Assembly (NCBI RefSeq): GCF_044386045.1
Contig: NZ_JBISCD010000034.1
Coordinates: forward strand, 1 to 64,000
Length of the DNA stretch: 64,000 bases
DNA from: Thalassobellus sediminis
GTDB taxonomy: Bacteria > Bacteroidota > Bacteroidia > Flavobacteriales > Flavobacteriaceae
Reading direction: 5' to 3'
In this document: in pieces, positions 34,031 to 43,793 of the stretch
How positions within the stretch are numbered: position 1 is the stretch's first letter
Layout: each line of letters begins with the position of its first letter
The notes under the pieces: generated by a model
Database searches by the model: none
Seen by the model: the letters and a program-made list of their open reading frames with translations, nothing else
What the model was told of the DNA's origin: nothing
Translations under genes and position numbers: made by a program

Positions 34031-36043
34031 TTGGCAGTAAACGAAAGAGGCATATTAAACCGATTGTATTTTATCGCAGGATGTATGTTCATCTTCGGGA
34101 TTGCTGTGCTTTTTAAATTGTTTAGTATTCAGTTTTTGCAAGGTGATAAGTATCGCGACTTGGTAGAGAAGTGGGATGTTAAAAATGTAACTATTCCAGC
34201 TAATAGGGGGAATGTGTATGCCGATGACGGAAGTTTGTTGGCAACTTCTATTCCTAAATACAATATTGCAATTGATGCGGTGGTGGCTCCTACAAGTAAG
34301 TTTGAAGAATTTGTAAAGCCTTTGTGTGATTCTCTCTCTAGTTATTCAGGTAAGTCTTCTAATTATTATGAAAGAGCTATTAGAAAGGCTAGGGCAAATA
34401 AAAATCAGTATTTATTGTTGGCTAAGGATATTAATTACACCGATTACGTAAGGTTTAGAAATTTTCCGCTTTTAAAATTAGGAGCGATTCCTGGGGGGCT
34501 TATTGTAAATCAGAAAACAAAACGAGAATTCCCAATGGGGAGTATTGCTAGGCGTACCATAGGTTATGAGAAAATAGATAACAAAGGTAATGTTACGCGT
34601 CCAGGTATTGATGGTGCTTTTGGGGTTGAATACTTAAGGGGTGTTGATGGAAAACAATTAAAACAAAAAATAGGAAAAGGAAAGTGGAAGCCACTTACTG
34701 ATTATCAAATAGAGCCAAAAGATGGCTATGATGTTTATACAACTATTGATGTTAATATTCAAGATATAGCACATCATGCGCTTAAAGAACAATTAGATAA
34801 GTATAAAGCAGATCATGGTTGTGTTGTGGTTATGGAAACTAAAACCGGAGAGGTTAAGGCTATTTCTAACTTAGGAAGAAATAGTAAAGGTGTTTATTAT
34901 GAACGATTGAATTATGCTGTAGGGGAAAGTCATGAGTCTGGATCTACGTTTAAGTTAATGGCACTAACAGCAGCTTTAGAAGATAAAGTAATAGATACGA
35001 GTGATGTTGTTGATACCGAGAATGGAATTTTAACATTCTATGGAAAAAAAGTAAGGGATTCGCATCGAGGTGGCTATGGTAAAATATCAATTTCGAAGGC
35101 TTTTGAGGTGTCTTCAAATACAGGTATAGTTAAAGTAATTGATCAAGCTTATAGTAAAACCCCAAGCAAGTTTGTAGATAGGTTGTATGCTATGAACTTA
35201 AATGAAAAGCTTGGTGTGTCTATAATTGGAGAGCCTAGTCCTGTAATACCAGATCCGAGAATAAAAAATGGAAGATGGAGTGGAATTGCATTGCAGTGGA
35301 TGGCTTATGGTTATGGTGTGTCGTTTACGCCTTTGCAAACACTTGCATTTTATAATGCTATTGCGAATGATGGTAAAATGGTGAGACCTCAATTTTTAAA
35401 AGAGGTTAAAGAGTTTGATAAAGTTATAGAGCCTTATGAGATAAAAGTTGTAAATAACCAAATTTGCTCTAAAGAAACCATAAAAAAGGTGCAGCAGTTA
35501 CTTAAAAATGTTGTGGAGAAAAAACATGGTACAGGGCATAGGTTGTATTCTGAAAACTTCTCAATGGCAGGAAAAACAGGAACCTGTCAAAAAGATTATC
35601 GAAATAAAGAAAAGTTGAATTATATCTCGTCTTTCGCAGGTTATTTTCCAGCAGATAATCCTAAGTATTCTTGCATTGTCGTTATTCATGAGCCGGATAA
35701 AAGTGTTGGGTATTATGGTGCAGATGTGTCGGGTCCAGTTTTTAAAAAAATTGCACAAAAAATATTTATAGACACACCTGTAGTTGATGAGATTGAATCC
35801 CTAGATGCTAAGTTGGGGCTTATTGATAATAAGTATGATAAGTTCTACGAAACATCTAAAACATACAAAACTATTATGCCAAATGTAGTAGGTATGCCTG
35901 CAATGGATGCTTTGGCGCTTTTGGAGAATATGGAAGTGAAAGTAAAAGTAAAGCTTAATGGGAATGGTGTTGTAAAAGAGCAGTCGGTAAGTAAAAGTCA
36001 AAAATTAAAGAATAATCAAACAATTGTTTTAAAAGCTTCATGA
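34031..36043 (+). CDS. ftsI: Division-specific penicillin-binding protein FtsI (PBP3) with PASTA domain
   Basis: 670 residues from a TTG at 34031. No ATG is available between the in-frame ftsL stop and this codon, and the N-terminus NRLYFIAGCMFIFGIAVLFKL is a typical single anchor helix. A dimerisation domain is followed by the transpeptidase domain: SxxK at S305-TFK, SSN at about residue 362 (SSNTGIV) and KTG at residues 515-517. A C-terminal PASTA domain (about 610-670, TIMPNVVGMPAMDALALLENM) is present. FtsI crosslinks septal peptidoglycan with FtsW. It overlaps murE by four bases. Confidence 0.94.
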   Translation: MAVNERGILNRLYFIAGCMFIFGIAVLFKLFSIQFLQGDKYRDLVEKWDVKNVTIPANRGNVYADDGSLLATSIPKYNIAIDAVVAPTSKFEEFVKPLCDSLSSYSGKSSNYYERAIRKARANKNQYLLLAKDINYTDYVRFRNFPLLKLGAIPGGLIVNQKTKREFPMGSIARRTIGYEKIDNKGNVTRPGIDGAFGVEYLRGVDGKQLKQKIGKGKWKPLTDYQIEPKDGYDVYTTIDVNIQDIAHHALKEQLDKYKADHGCVVVMETKTGEVKAISNLGRNSKGVYYERLNYAVGESHESGSTFKLMALTAALEDKVIDTSDVVDTENGILTFYGKKVRDSHRGGYGKISISKAFEVSSNTGIVKVIDQAYSKTPSKFVDRLYAMNLNEKLGVSIIGEPSPVIPDPRIKNGRWSGIALQWMAYGYGVSFTPLQTLAFYNAIANDGKMVRPQFLKEVKEFDKVIEPYEIKVVNNQICSKETIKKVQQLLKNVVEKKHGTGHRLYSENFSMAGKTGTCQKDYRNKEKLNYISSFAGYFPADNPKYSCIVVIHEPDKSVGYYGADVSGPVFKKIAQKIFIDTPVVDEIESLDAKLGLIDNKYDKFYETSKTYKTIMPNVVGMPAMDALALLENMEVKVKVKLNGNGVVKEQSVSKSQKLKNNQTIVLKAS

Positions 36044-37503
36044 TAGCATTAAAAGACATATTATATAAGGTTACCTTAAATGCTGTAATAGGAAATACAA
36101 GTGTTGAAATTAATGCTGTGTATTTTGATTCTAGAAGTGTGCAAAAAGGCGATGTTTTTGTAGCTGTAAATGGTAGTGTTGTTGATGGTCATAAATATAT
36201 AGATGTAGCAATTAATAACGGTGCTATTGCAGTTGTTTGCGAGGTTGTACCAGAAAATATAGTAGATGGTGTTACGTATGTTGAGGTAGATAATTCTAGT
36301 AAAGCGCTAGCAATTATGGCATCAAATTTCTATGGCGTACCATCAGAAAATTTAAAACTTGTTGGAGTTACAGGGACAAATGGTAAAACAACGGTTGCAA
36401 GTTTGCTATTTCAGTTGTTTAAAAATGCGGGTTTTAAAGTAGGTTTACTGTCTACGGTTAAAATAATGGTTGATAATAAAGCCTACAAAGCAACACATAC
36501 AACGCCAGATTCATTAACTATAAATGAGTATTTAAAGGAAATGAATGATGAAGGGGTTGAGTTTTGTTTCATGGAAGTAAGTTCACACGGTATTCATCAA
36601 AATAGAACCGAAGGCTTGCGTTTTGAAGGTGGGATATTTACCAATTTATCGCACGATCATTTAGATTATCATAAAACTTTTGCAGAATATAGAGATGTTA
36701 AAAAGGTGTTTTTTGATTGTTTGCCTCCTCAAGCATTTGCATTGGTAAATGTTGATGATAAAAATGGTTTGGTAATGCTTCAAAATACCAAAGCAAAAAA
36801 ATATACCTATGCTTTAAAAGGTTATGCTGATTATAAAGCGCAGATATTAGAAAATCAATTCGGTGGTTTGTTATTGAAGGTTAACGATAGCGAAGTTTGG
36901 ACTCGATTGATAGGGAACTTTAATGCTTATAATGTATTAGCTATTTACGCTACTGCGGAATTATTAGGACTTGAAAAAGTAGAAGTACTTCGATTAATAA
37001 GCGATTTAGAAAGTGTGAGTGGGCGTTTTCAATACATAGTTTCAAACGAAAAAATAACAGCTATTGTTGATTATGCACATACACCTGATGCTTTAAAAAA
37101 TGTGTTAGAAACCATTAATAGTATTCGAACAAAAAACGAAGAACTAATAACGGTTGTTGGATGTGGTGGCGATAGAGATAAAACAAAACGTCCTAAAATG
37201 GCGCATATCGCTTCGGCTTTAAGTACTAAGGTTATTTTTACAAGTGATAATCCGCGAAGCGAAAAACCAGAGGTTATTTTAAGTGAGATGGAGCAAGGAG
37301 TGGAGCCACAAAATTTCAAAAAAACATTAACCATTGAAGATAGAAAACAGGCTATAAAAGCAGCTTGTCAAATGGCGCAACCTAATGATATTATTCTGAT
37401 TGCAGGAAAAGGGCATGAAACATATCAGGAAATTAATGGTGAGCGTTTTGATTTTGATGATTATAAAATAGTGCAAGAACTTTTAAAACAATTACAAAAA
37501 TAA
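36040..37503 (+). CDS. murE: UDP-MurNAc-tripeptide synthetase MurE (meso-DAP type)
   Basis: 487 residues. Mur ligase P-loop GVTGTNGKTT at residues 109-118, TTPDS uracil-site motif, EVSSHGIHQNR, and in the C-terminal domain TSDNPRSEKP. The DNPR motif (residues 403-406) marks enzymes that add meso-diaminopimelate; lysine adders have a different sequence. It therefore predicts a DAP-type wall. The enzyme acts in the cytoplasm with ATP. The gene starts within the ftsI stop (ATGA) and ends one base before the mraY ATG. Confidence 0.95.
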   Translation: MIALKDILYKVTLNAVIGNTSVEINAVYFDSRSVQKGDVFVAVNGSVVDGHKYIDVAINNGAIAVVCEVVPENIVDGVTYVEVDNSSKALAIMASNFYGVPSENLKLVGVTGTNGKTTVASLLFQLFKNAGFKVGLLSTVKIMVDNKAYKATHTTPDSLTINEYLKEMNDEGVEFCFMEVSSHGIHQNRTEGLRFEGGIFTNLSHDHLDYHKTFAEYRDVKKVFFDCLPPQAFALVNVDDKNGLVMLQNTKAKKYTYALKGYADYKAQILENQFGGLLLKVNDSEVWTRLIGNFNAYNVLAIYATAELLGLEKVEVLRLISDLESVSGRFQYIVSNEKITAIVDYAHTPDALKNVLETINSIRTKNEELITVVGCGGDRDKTKRPKMAHIASALSTKVIFTSDNPRSEKPEVILSEMEQGVEPQNFKKTLTIEDRKQAIKAACQMAQPNDIILIAGKGHETYQEINGERFDFDDYKIVQELLKQLQK

Positions 37504-37504
37504 T

Positions 37505-38746
37505 ATGCTGTATTATTTATTTGAATATTTAGAAAAACAATTCCAATTTCCTGGAGCATCACTTTTTGGTTTTATAACCTTTAGAGCTGCTTTTGCTATG
37601 ATTTTGTCGTTGCTTATATCTACAATTTATGGTAAACGTATTATTCGTTTTCTTCAGAAAAAACAAATGGGTGAAACCATTAGAGATTTAGGTTTAGAAG
37701 GACAAAAAGAAAAAGCTGGCACACCAACCATGGGTGGTTTAATCATCATTTTGGCAACATTAATTCCTGTGCTGTTATTATCTAGGTTAGAAAATATATA
37801 CATTATTCTTTTAATAGTTACAACCCTTTGGATGGGGGCTATCGGTTTTATTGATGATTATTTAAAAAAGTTTAAAAATGATAAAGAAGGTTTAAAAGGT
37901 CGATTTAAAGTTACTGGACAAGTGGGTTTAGGGATTATTGTCGGAGCTACTTTGTTTTTTCATCAAGATGTTACCATGAAAGAAAAATTGCCTATTAATG
38001 AGCAACAAGTTCTTTTGGCAGAAAATCCAAATATTTCTCCTTCAAAATTATTTCAAGATGAAGTGAAGTCAACTAAAACAACAATTCCTTTTGTTAAGAA
38101 TAATGAGTTTGATTATGCCGATTTAATTACTTGGATGAATCCGGAATGGGCTAAATATGCTTGGGTGGTTTTTATTCTGGCCTCTATTTTTATTATTACA
38201 GCAGTGTCAAATGGCGCGAATCTTACTGATGGAATTGATGGCCTTGCCGCAGGTACATCAGCAATAATTGTTCTCACTTTGGGAATTTTTGCTTTTGTGT
38301 CTGGTCGTGTCGATTTTTCAGAATACCTCAATATTATGTATATCCCAAGTATTGGAGAAATTACAATATATATAGCTGCGTTCGTAGGAGCGCTTATTGG
38401 GTTTTTATGGTACAATACGTATCCAGCACAAGTGTTTATGGGAGATACAGGGAGTTTAACTATTGGTGGTATTATAGCTGTAATAGCTATTGCTGTTAGA
38501 AAAGAGTGGTTAATACCTGTGTTATGTGGTATATTTTTAGCTGAAAATTTATCCGTGGTTATGCAGGTAAGTTGGTTTAAGTATACCAAGAAAAAGTTTG
38601 GAGAAGGACGACGCATTTTTAAAATGTCGCCATTGCATCACCATTATCAAAAGTTAGGATATCACGAAAGTAAAATAGTTACACGTTTTTGGATTGTAGG
38701 CATATTGCTGGCAATTCTTTCGATAGTAACATTGAAAATAAGATAA
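37505..38746 (+). CDS. mraY: Phospho-MurNAc-pentapeptide transferase MraY
   Basis: 413 residues with about 10 membrane helices. MraY moves phospho-MurNAc-pentapeptide to undecaprenyl phosphate, giving lipid I. Signatures: GTPTMGGLIII, AIGFIDDYLKKFKNDKEGLKGRFKV (the Asp-Asp motif), NGANLTDGIDGLAAG (Asp-rich active site) and FKMSPLHHHYQKLG (HHH motif). The 413-residue length includes a periplasmic/loop insert at about 160-210 seen in Bacteroidota. A 46-base repeat lies between this gene and murD. Confidence 0.95.
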   Translation: MLYYLFEYLEKQFQFPGASLFGFITFRAAFAMILSLLISTIYGKRIIRFLQKKQMGETIRDLGLEGQKEKAGTPTMGGLIIILATLIPVLLLSRLENIYIILLIVTTLWMGAIGFIDDYLKKFKNDKEGLKGRFKVTGQVGLGIIVGATLFFHQDVTMKEKLPINEQQVLLAENPNISPSKLFQDEVKSTKTTIPFVKNNEFDYADLITWMNPEWAKYAWVVFILASIFIITAVSNGANLTDGIDGLAAGTSAIIVLTLGIFAFVSGRVDFSEYLNIMYIPSIGEITIYIAAFVGALIGFLWYNTYPAQVFMGDTGSLTIGGIIAVIAIAVRKEWLIPVLCGIFLAENLSVVMQVSWFKYTKKKFGEGRRIFKMSPLHHHYQKLGYHESKIVTRFWIVGILLAILSIVTLKIR

Positions 38747-38750
38747 TAAT

Positions 38751-38796
38751 TGTCATGCTGGGCGAAGTCGAAGCATCTCAAAATAACGGAATGACA
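38751..38796. repeat. Short palindromic-ended repeat between mraY and murD
   Basis: TGTCAT (38751-38756) and ATGACA (38791-38796) are inverted 6-base ends of a 46-base element with the interior 'gctgggcgaagtcgaagc'. I recall very similar GTCATGCTG...GTCGAAGCATCTC segments scattered between genes of flavobacteria. The right end supplies the ATG of murD. Confidence 0.6.
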
Positions 38797-40128
38797 AAAC
38801 AAAGATTAGTCATATTAGGAGGCGGAGAAAGCGGTGTTGGTACAGCGCTTTTAGGAAAGGAAAAAGGCTATGAGGTTTTTGTTTCCGATAAGGGAAAAAT
38901 AAAAGAAAAGTACAAACAAGTTCTTATACATAATGAGATTGAATGGGAAGATGAGAAGCATACAGAAGCAAGAATTCTGAAAGCAGACGTCGTAATGAAA
39001 AGTCCTGGTATTCCAGATAAAGTGTCTTTAGTAAAACAAATTCATGAAAAAGGAATACAAGTAGTTTCAGAAATTGAATTTGCAGCAAAATTTACAGAAG
39101 CAACAATTATTGGAATTACAGGAAGTAACGGTAAAACGACCACGGCTACGCTAACGCATCATATTTTAAAACAAGAATTGAATGTGGGTTTAGCGGGGAA
39201 TATTGGTGACAGTTTTGCAAAACAGGTTTTAGAAGAAGATTTTGAAAATTACGTGTTAGAGATAAGCAGTTTTCAATTAGATGATATTGTCGATTTTAAA
39301 CCGAAAATAGCTGTCATTACAAATATTACTCCCGATCATTTAGATCGATATGATTATCGGTTTGAAAATTATATCGCTTCAAAATTTAGAATAGCTATGA
39401 ATCAAACATCAGATGATTATTTGATTTATGATGCTGATGATGAGGTTATAGTAAATCATTTAAATAAGAATCCAGTTCAATCTACATTATTACCATTTTC
39501 ATTAGAAAAAACTATTGAAAACGGTGCGTATTTAGACAAAGAGAATATAAAAATAACAATAAACAACAACCAGATAATTATGCCGACAAGAAATTTGACT
39601 TTAGAAGGAAAACACAATGTTAAAAATGCTATGGCTGCTACAACAGTATCGCATTTGTTGAAAATTAGAAAACAAACTATTAGAGAAAGTTTGGAGAATT
39701 TTCAAGGTGTAGAACATCGATTGGAGCAAGTGCTTAAAATTAATAAGGTGCAGTATATAAATGATTCTAAGGCTACAAACGTTAATGCGACCTATTATGC
39801 TTTAGAAAGTATGGATGCGCCTACGGTTTGGATTGTAGGAGGTGTTGATAAAGGTAATAATTATCAAGAGTTGTTTCAGTTTGTAAACGAAAAAGTAAAG
39901 GCTGTTATCTGTTTAGGTGTTGATAATGAAAAACTAATAAGCACCTTTGGTAATATGGTTGATTTAGTTGTTGAAACCCAATTTATGAGTGAGGCAGTTA
40001 AAATTGCTTATAAAATTGCAGAAAGTGGTGATAATGTATTGCTGTCTCCTGCATGTGCAAGTTTTGATTTGTTTGAAAACTATGAAGATAGAGGACGTCA
40101 ATTTAAAAATGCAGTAAGAAATTTATAA
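38791..40128 (+). CDS. murD: UDP-MurNAc-L-alanine:D-glutamate ligase MurD
   Basis: 446 residues from the ATG at 38791 (MTKQRLVILGGGESGVG), which is the normal MurD N-terminus. An in-frame ATG at 38689 lies inside mraY and would translate through the intergenic repeat, so it is rejected. Features: Rossmann-like domain 1, P-loop GITGSNGKTTTA at about 115-126, ITPDHLDRY, the HRLEQV and NDSKATNVNAT segments, and SPACASFDLFENYEDRG near the end. MurD adds D-glutamate to UDP-MurNAc-L-Ala. Unlike most cluster junctions, it does not overlap its upstream neighbour. Confidence 0.95.
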   Translation: MTKQRLVILGGGESGVGTALLGKEKGYEVFVSDKGKIKEKYKQVLIHNEIEWEDEKHTEARILKADVVMKSPGIPDKVSLVKQIHEKGIQVVSEIEFAAKFTEATIIGITGSNGKTTTATLTHHILKQELNVGLAGNIGDSFAKQVLEEDFENYVLEISSFQLDDIVDFKPKIAVITNITPDHLDRYDYRFENYIASKFRIAMNQTSDDYLIYDADDEVIVNHLNKNPVQSTLLPFSLEKTIENGAYLDKENIKITINNNQIIMPTRNLTLEGKHNVKNAMAATTVSHLLKIRKQTIRESLENFQGVEHRLEQVLKINKVQYINDSKATNVNATYYALESMDAPTVWIVGGVDKGNNYQELFQFVNEKVKAVICLGVDNEKLISTFGNMVDLVVETQFMSEAVKIAYKIAESGDNVLLSPACASFDLFENYEDRGRQFKNAVRNL

Positions 40129-40150
40129 GTCATAAAATTAAAAAGAAAGC

Positions 40151-41344
40151 GTGCAGGCATTATTTAAAAATATAAAAGGAGATCGGTTAATTTGGGCTAT
40201 TGTGGCGTTGTTGGCAATATTGTCTTTTTTACCGGTATATAGTGCTGCAAGTGATTTGGCGTATAGCAAATATGATGGGAATACGTTTATTTCATTTGTA
40301 AAACATTTTATGCATTTGTTTTTAGGTTTTGCTATTATGTATGGGGTTCATAAAATTCCATATAAGTATTTTAAAGGCTTGTCTTTGGTGATGATGCCGG
40401 TGATTTTAGTACTCTTGGTTGTTACTATGTTGCAAGGAACAGTAATGGGGGGAGCGAGTGCTAGTAGATGGATTAAAATTCCAATAGTGGGGATGTCTTT
40501 TCAAACTTCAACGTTGGCATTTGTTGTTTTAATGGTTTATGTAGCGCGTTATATGTCTAAAATAAAAGACGAAGATGTTACGTTTAAAGCTTCTGTTATA
40601 CCGCTTTGGCTACCAGTTTTTATGGTGCTTGGTTTAATATTGCCGTCAAATTTTTCAACGGCGGCTATTATGTTTTTAATGGTAATGATATTGGTCTTTC
40701 TTGGTGGGTATCCAGTGCGTTATTTAGGTGTTATTTTAGGAACAGGATTAGTAGCTTTAGTCTTCTTTGTGATGGTGGCTAAGTTAACAACGGGGCCGCT
40801 TCATGTTAAAGTGACAACTTGGGAAAATAGGATTAAAAACTTTTCAAATAAAGAAGATACACAAGCCGATTATCAAATAGAAAAGGCAAAAGTAGCTATA
40901 GCCTCAGGACAAATATGGGGTGTAGGACCAGGTAAAAGTGTTCAAAAACATGCATTGCCGCAGTCGTCATCTGATTTTATTTTTGCCATTATTATTGAAG
41001 AATATGGTTTACTAGGAGGTTTGTCTATTATGCTTTTGTATATGTGGCTGTTGTTTAGAATTGTTATTGTATCGCAAAAGGCTGATACTATTTTTGGTAA
41101 ATTATTAGTGTTGGGTGTTGGGTTACCAATAGTGTTTCAAGCCTTAATAAATATGGCAGTTGCAGTAGAATTGTTTCCTGTAACAGGACAAACATTACCG
41201 TTAATAAGTAGTGGTGGTACTTCTATTTGGATGACCTGTTTAGCGATAGGGATTATATTAAGTGTAAGTGCAAAAAGAGAAGAGATTAAAGAACAAGAAA
41301 TAAATGAAGATAATCCGTTAGAAATTTTATCTGAAGCAATATAA
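40151..41344 (+). CDS. ftsW: Septal peptidoglycan polymerase FtsW
   Basis: 397 residues from a GTG at 40151; the first in-frame ATG would delete the first helix. Ten or so transmembrane helices. SEDS signatures: LLAILSFLPVYSAASDLAY, GGASASRWIKIPI, GQIWGVGPGKSVQKHALPQSSSDFIFAIIIEEYGLLGG (the central motif), and FPVTGQTLPLISSGGTSIW. FtsW polymerises lipid II glycan at the septum with FtsI. Its stop overlaps the murG ATG by one base. Confidence 0.95.
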   Translation: MQALFKNIKGDRLIWAIVALLAILSFLPVYSAASDLAYSKYDGNTFISFVKHFMHLFLGFAIMYGVHKIPYKYFKGLSLVMMPVILVLLVVTMLQGTVMGGASASRWIKIPIVGMSFQTSTLAFVVLMVYVARYMSKIKDEDVTFKASVIPLWLPVFMVLGLILPSNFSTAAIMFLMVMILVFLGGYPVRYLGVILGTGLVALVFFVMVAKLTTGPLHVKVTTWENRIKNFSNKEDTQADYQIEKAKVAIASGQIWGVGPGKSVQKHALPQSSSDFIFAIIIEEYGLLGGLSIMLLYMWLLFRIVIVSQKADTIFGKLLVLGVGLPIVFQALINMAVAVELFPVTGQTLPLISSGGTSIWMTCLAIGIILSVSAKREEIKEQEINEDNPLEILSEAI

Positions 41345-42444
41345 TGAGTCATTACAAAATCATATTATCAGGAGGAGGAACAGGGGGGCATATTTATCCT
41401 GCAATTGCTATTGCAAATGAATTGAAGAGTCGTTTTCCAGAAGCACAATTTTTGTTTGTTGGTGCTCAAGATAGAATGGAGATGGAGAAAGTGCCGCAAG
41501 CAGGATATGAGATAGAAGGGTTGTGGATTACTGGAATTCAACGTAAGCTAACTGCTAAAAACTTGATGTTTCCTTTTAAACTGATAAGTAGTTTGTGGAA
41601 TGCTAGGAAAATTATAAAAGCATTTAAGCCAGATGTTGTTATTGGTACAGGTGGTTTTGCAAGCGGACCATTATTGCATGTGGCTGCTTCTAAAAAAATA
41701 CCAAGTTTAATACAGGAACAAAATTCGTATCCAGGTATTACAAATAAACTATTAGCTGGAAAGGCTAAAAAAATATGTGTAGCCTATGATGGTTTAGAAC
41801 GATTTTTTCCGAAGGATAAAATTATAAAAACAGGAAATCCTGTGAGACAAGGTTTATTGGATATTGAAGAAAAAACAGTTGAAGCTAAAGATTTTTTCAA
41901 CTTAAAGCATGGTAAATATACACTTTTAGTGTTGGGTGGGAGTTTAGGCGCAAGACGTATAAATGAATTGATTGAAAGAGAATTGGAGTTTTTAGATATG
42001 CAAAACATCCAAATAATATGGCAATGTGGTAAATTATATTATCAGCAATATAAAATCTATAATAATACAAAAAACGTACAGGTTTATGAGTTTTTGAATA
42101 ATATGGATTTGGCTTACGCAGCTGCCGATATTGTAATATCTAGAGCAGGAGCGGGTTCGGTTTCAGAGCTTTGTATTGTAGGTAAGCCAGTAGTGTTTGT
42201 GCCGTCTCCTAATGTTGCGGAAGATCATCAAACTAAAAACGCTATGTCTATTGTGAATAGTAATGCAGCCATGATAATTAAGGAAGAAGATTTAGATGCC
42301 GATTTTCAAAATAAATTTTCACAGTTAGTAGCATCTCCTGAAAAGCAAAAGGAATTAGGAGAGAATATAAAAAAGTTAGCATTAGTAAATGCAACAAAAC
42401 AAATAGCAGATGAAGTTGAAAAACTTCTGAAAAAAAATAAATGA
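41344..42444 (+). CDS. murG: Lipid II synthase MurG
   Basis: 366 residues, GT28. The N-terminal glycine loop LSGGGTGGHIYPAIAIANEL binds lipid I. GTGGFASGPLLHVAA, GSLGARRINE and SRAGAGSVSELCIVGKPVVFVPSPNVAEDHQTKNA (UDP-GlcNAc site) are all present. MurG adds GlcNAc to lipid I on the inner face of the membrane. It overlaps murC by four bases (ATGA). Confidence 0.96.
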   Translation: MSHYKIILSGGGTGGHIYPAIAIANELKSRFPEAQFLFVGAQDRMEMEKVPQAGYEIEGLWITGIQRKLTAKNLMFPFKLISSLWNARKIIKAFKPDVVIGTGGFASGPLLHVAASKKIPSLIQEQNSYPGITNKLLAGKAKKICVAYDGLERFFPKDKIIKTGNPVRQGLLDIEEKTVEAKDFFNLKHGKYTLLVLGGSLGARRINELIERELEFLDMQNIQIIWQCGKLYYQQYKIYNNTKNVQVYEFLNNMDLAYAAADIVISRAGAGSVSELCIVGKPVVFVPSPNVAEDHQTKNAMSIVNSNAAMIIKEEDLDADFQNKFSQLVASPEKQKELGENIKKLALVNATKQIADEVEKLLKKNK

Positions 42445-43793
42445 GTTTAGAGAATATAAATAGCGTGTTTTTTGTTGGTATTGGCGGCATTGGTATGAGT
42501 GCCTTGGCTCGATATTTTAATGCGAATAATAAGCAGGTTGCTGGTTACGATAAAACGCAGACAGAAATTACAGATGGTTTAGTGTCATTAGGTATTGATA
42601 TTCATTTTGAAGATACTATTGAAAATATAAACGCTAGTTATTTTAATACTGAAAGTACTCTGGTTGTATATACGCCAGCGGTTCCTAAAAATCATGTTGA
42701 ATTAAATTATTTTAAGAGTAATGGTTATCAGGTTTTAAAGCGTTCTGAAGTTTTAGGATTAATTACCGAACACACATTTTGTTTAGCGGTAGCGGGTACG
42801 CATGGTAAAACAACAACAACTAGTATTCTTGGTCATTTAATGAAAGAATGCAACGTGCCATTAACAGCTTTTTTAGGAGGGATTAGTGAAAATTATAATT
42901 CTAATTTAATATTAAACGGTACAGATGTGTCTGTAGTTGAAGCTGATGAGTTCGATCGTTCTTTTTTAACATTATCTCCAGATTTAGCTTGTATCACTTC
43001 AATGGATGCCGATCATTTAGATATTTATGGTGAAGTTGATGCTTTAACGGATTCTTTTAAAGAATTTTCAGAAAGAATAAAACCAAATGGGAAGTTGTTT
43101 GTTAAAAACGGATTGCCATTAAAAGGAATAACTTACGGTATAGAAGACGATTCAGATTATGCTGTTCAAAATATAAAAATAGAAAAGGGTGCGTATGTTT
43201 TTGATGTTAAAACACCAAAAACAGTGCTAGAAAATATACAATTTAACCTACCTGGTAGACATAATTTGTCGAATGCATTAATAGCCTTGGCGATGGCTGT
43301 AGAATATGGTTGTCCTCACCAACAGCTCGCCAAAGCTTTAGCATCTTATAAAGGTGTAAAACGACGATTTACTTATCAAATTAAAACAGATAATCTTGTT
43401 TTTATAGATGATTATGCGCACCATCCTGAAGAAATTAACGCGGTACATCAAGCCGTGAGAGAAATGTATCCAAATAAAAAAGTGTTGGCTATTTTTCAGC
43501 CTCATTTGTATAGTAGAACACGCGATTTTATAGATGATTTTGCAAAGAGCTTATCTCAATTTGATGAATTGATGTTGCTAGATATTTATCCTGCAAGAGA
43601 ACTGCCAATAGCGGGTGTTACATCAGAATGGTTGTTAAGTAAAATTGATAATAAAAAGAAACAATTAGTTAGTAAAAAGGATTTGTTAAAGCAGATACAT
43701 AAAAGTGATGCGCAAATTATATTAACTATTGGAGCTGGAGATATAGGTCAGGAAGTGAAACATATTAAAAAAGAATTTACTATTGCGAGTTAA
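42441..43793 (+). CDS. murC: UDP-MurNAc:L-alanine ligase MurC
   Basis: 450 residues. N-terminal FVGIGGIGMSALARYF, ATP loop VAGTHGKTTTTSI, EADEFDRSFL, DYAHHPEEINA and the IFQPHLYSRTRDF C-terminal motif are all diagnostic. MurC adds L-alanine to UDP-MurNAc, the first amino acid of the stem. Its 3' end is overlapped by the proposed TTG start of ftsQ by 11 bases. Confidence 0.96.
   Translation: MSLENINSVFFVGIGGIGMSALARYFNANNKQVAGYDKTQTEITDGLVSLGIDIHFEDTIENINASYFNTESTLVVYTPAVPKNHVELNYFKSNGYQVLKRSEVLGLITEHTFCLAVAGTHGKTTTTSILGHLMKECNVPLTAFLGGISENYNSNLILNGTDVSVVEADEFDRSFLTLSPDLACITSMDADHLDIYGEVDALTDSFKEFSERIKPNGKLFVKNGLPLKGITYGIEDDSDYAVQNIKIEKGAYVFDVKTPKTVLENIQFNLPGRHNLSNALIALAMAVEYGCPHQQLAKALASYKGVKRRFTYQIKTDNLVFIDDYAHHPEEINAVHQAVREMYPNKKVLAIFQPHLYSRTRDFIDDFAKSLSQFDELMLLDIYPARELPIAGVTSEWLLSKIDNKKKQLVSKKDLLKQIHKSDAQIILTIGAGDIGQEVKHIKKEFTIAS

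Noticed and set aside
38113..38616. Minus-strand 167-codon ORF inside mraY
   Set aside because: A shadow of the conserved membrane protein gene; Ile/Thr/Pro-rich composition with no domain.
38689..38790. N-terminal extension of MurD from 38689
   Set aside because: It overlaps the end of mraY and reads through the intergenic repeat; the normal MurD start is at 38791.
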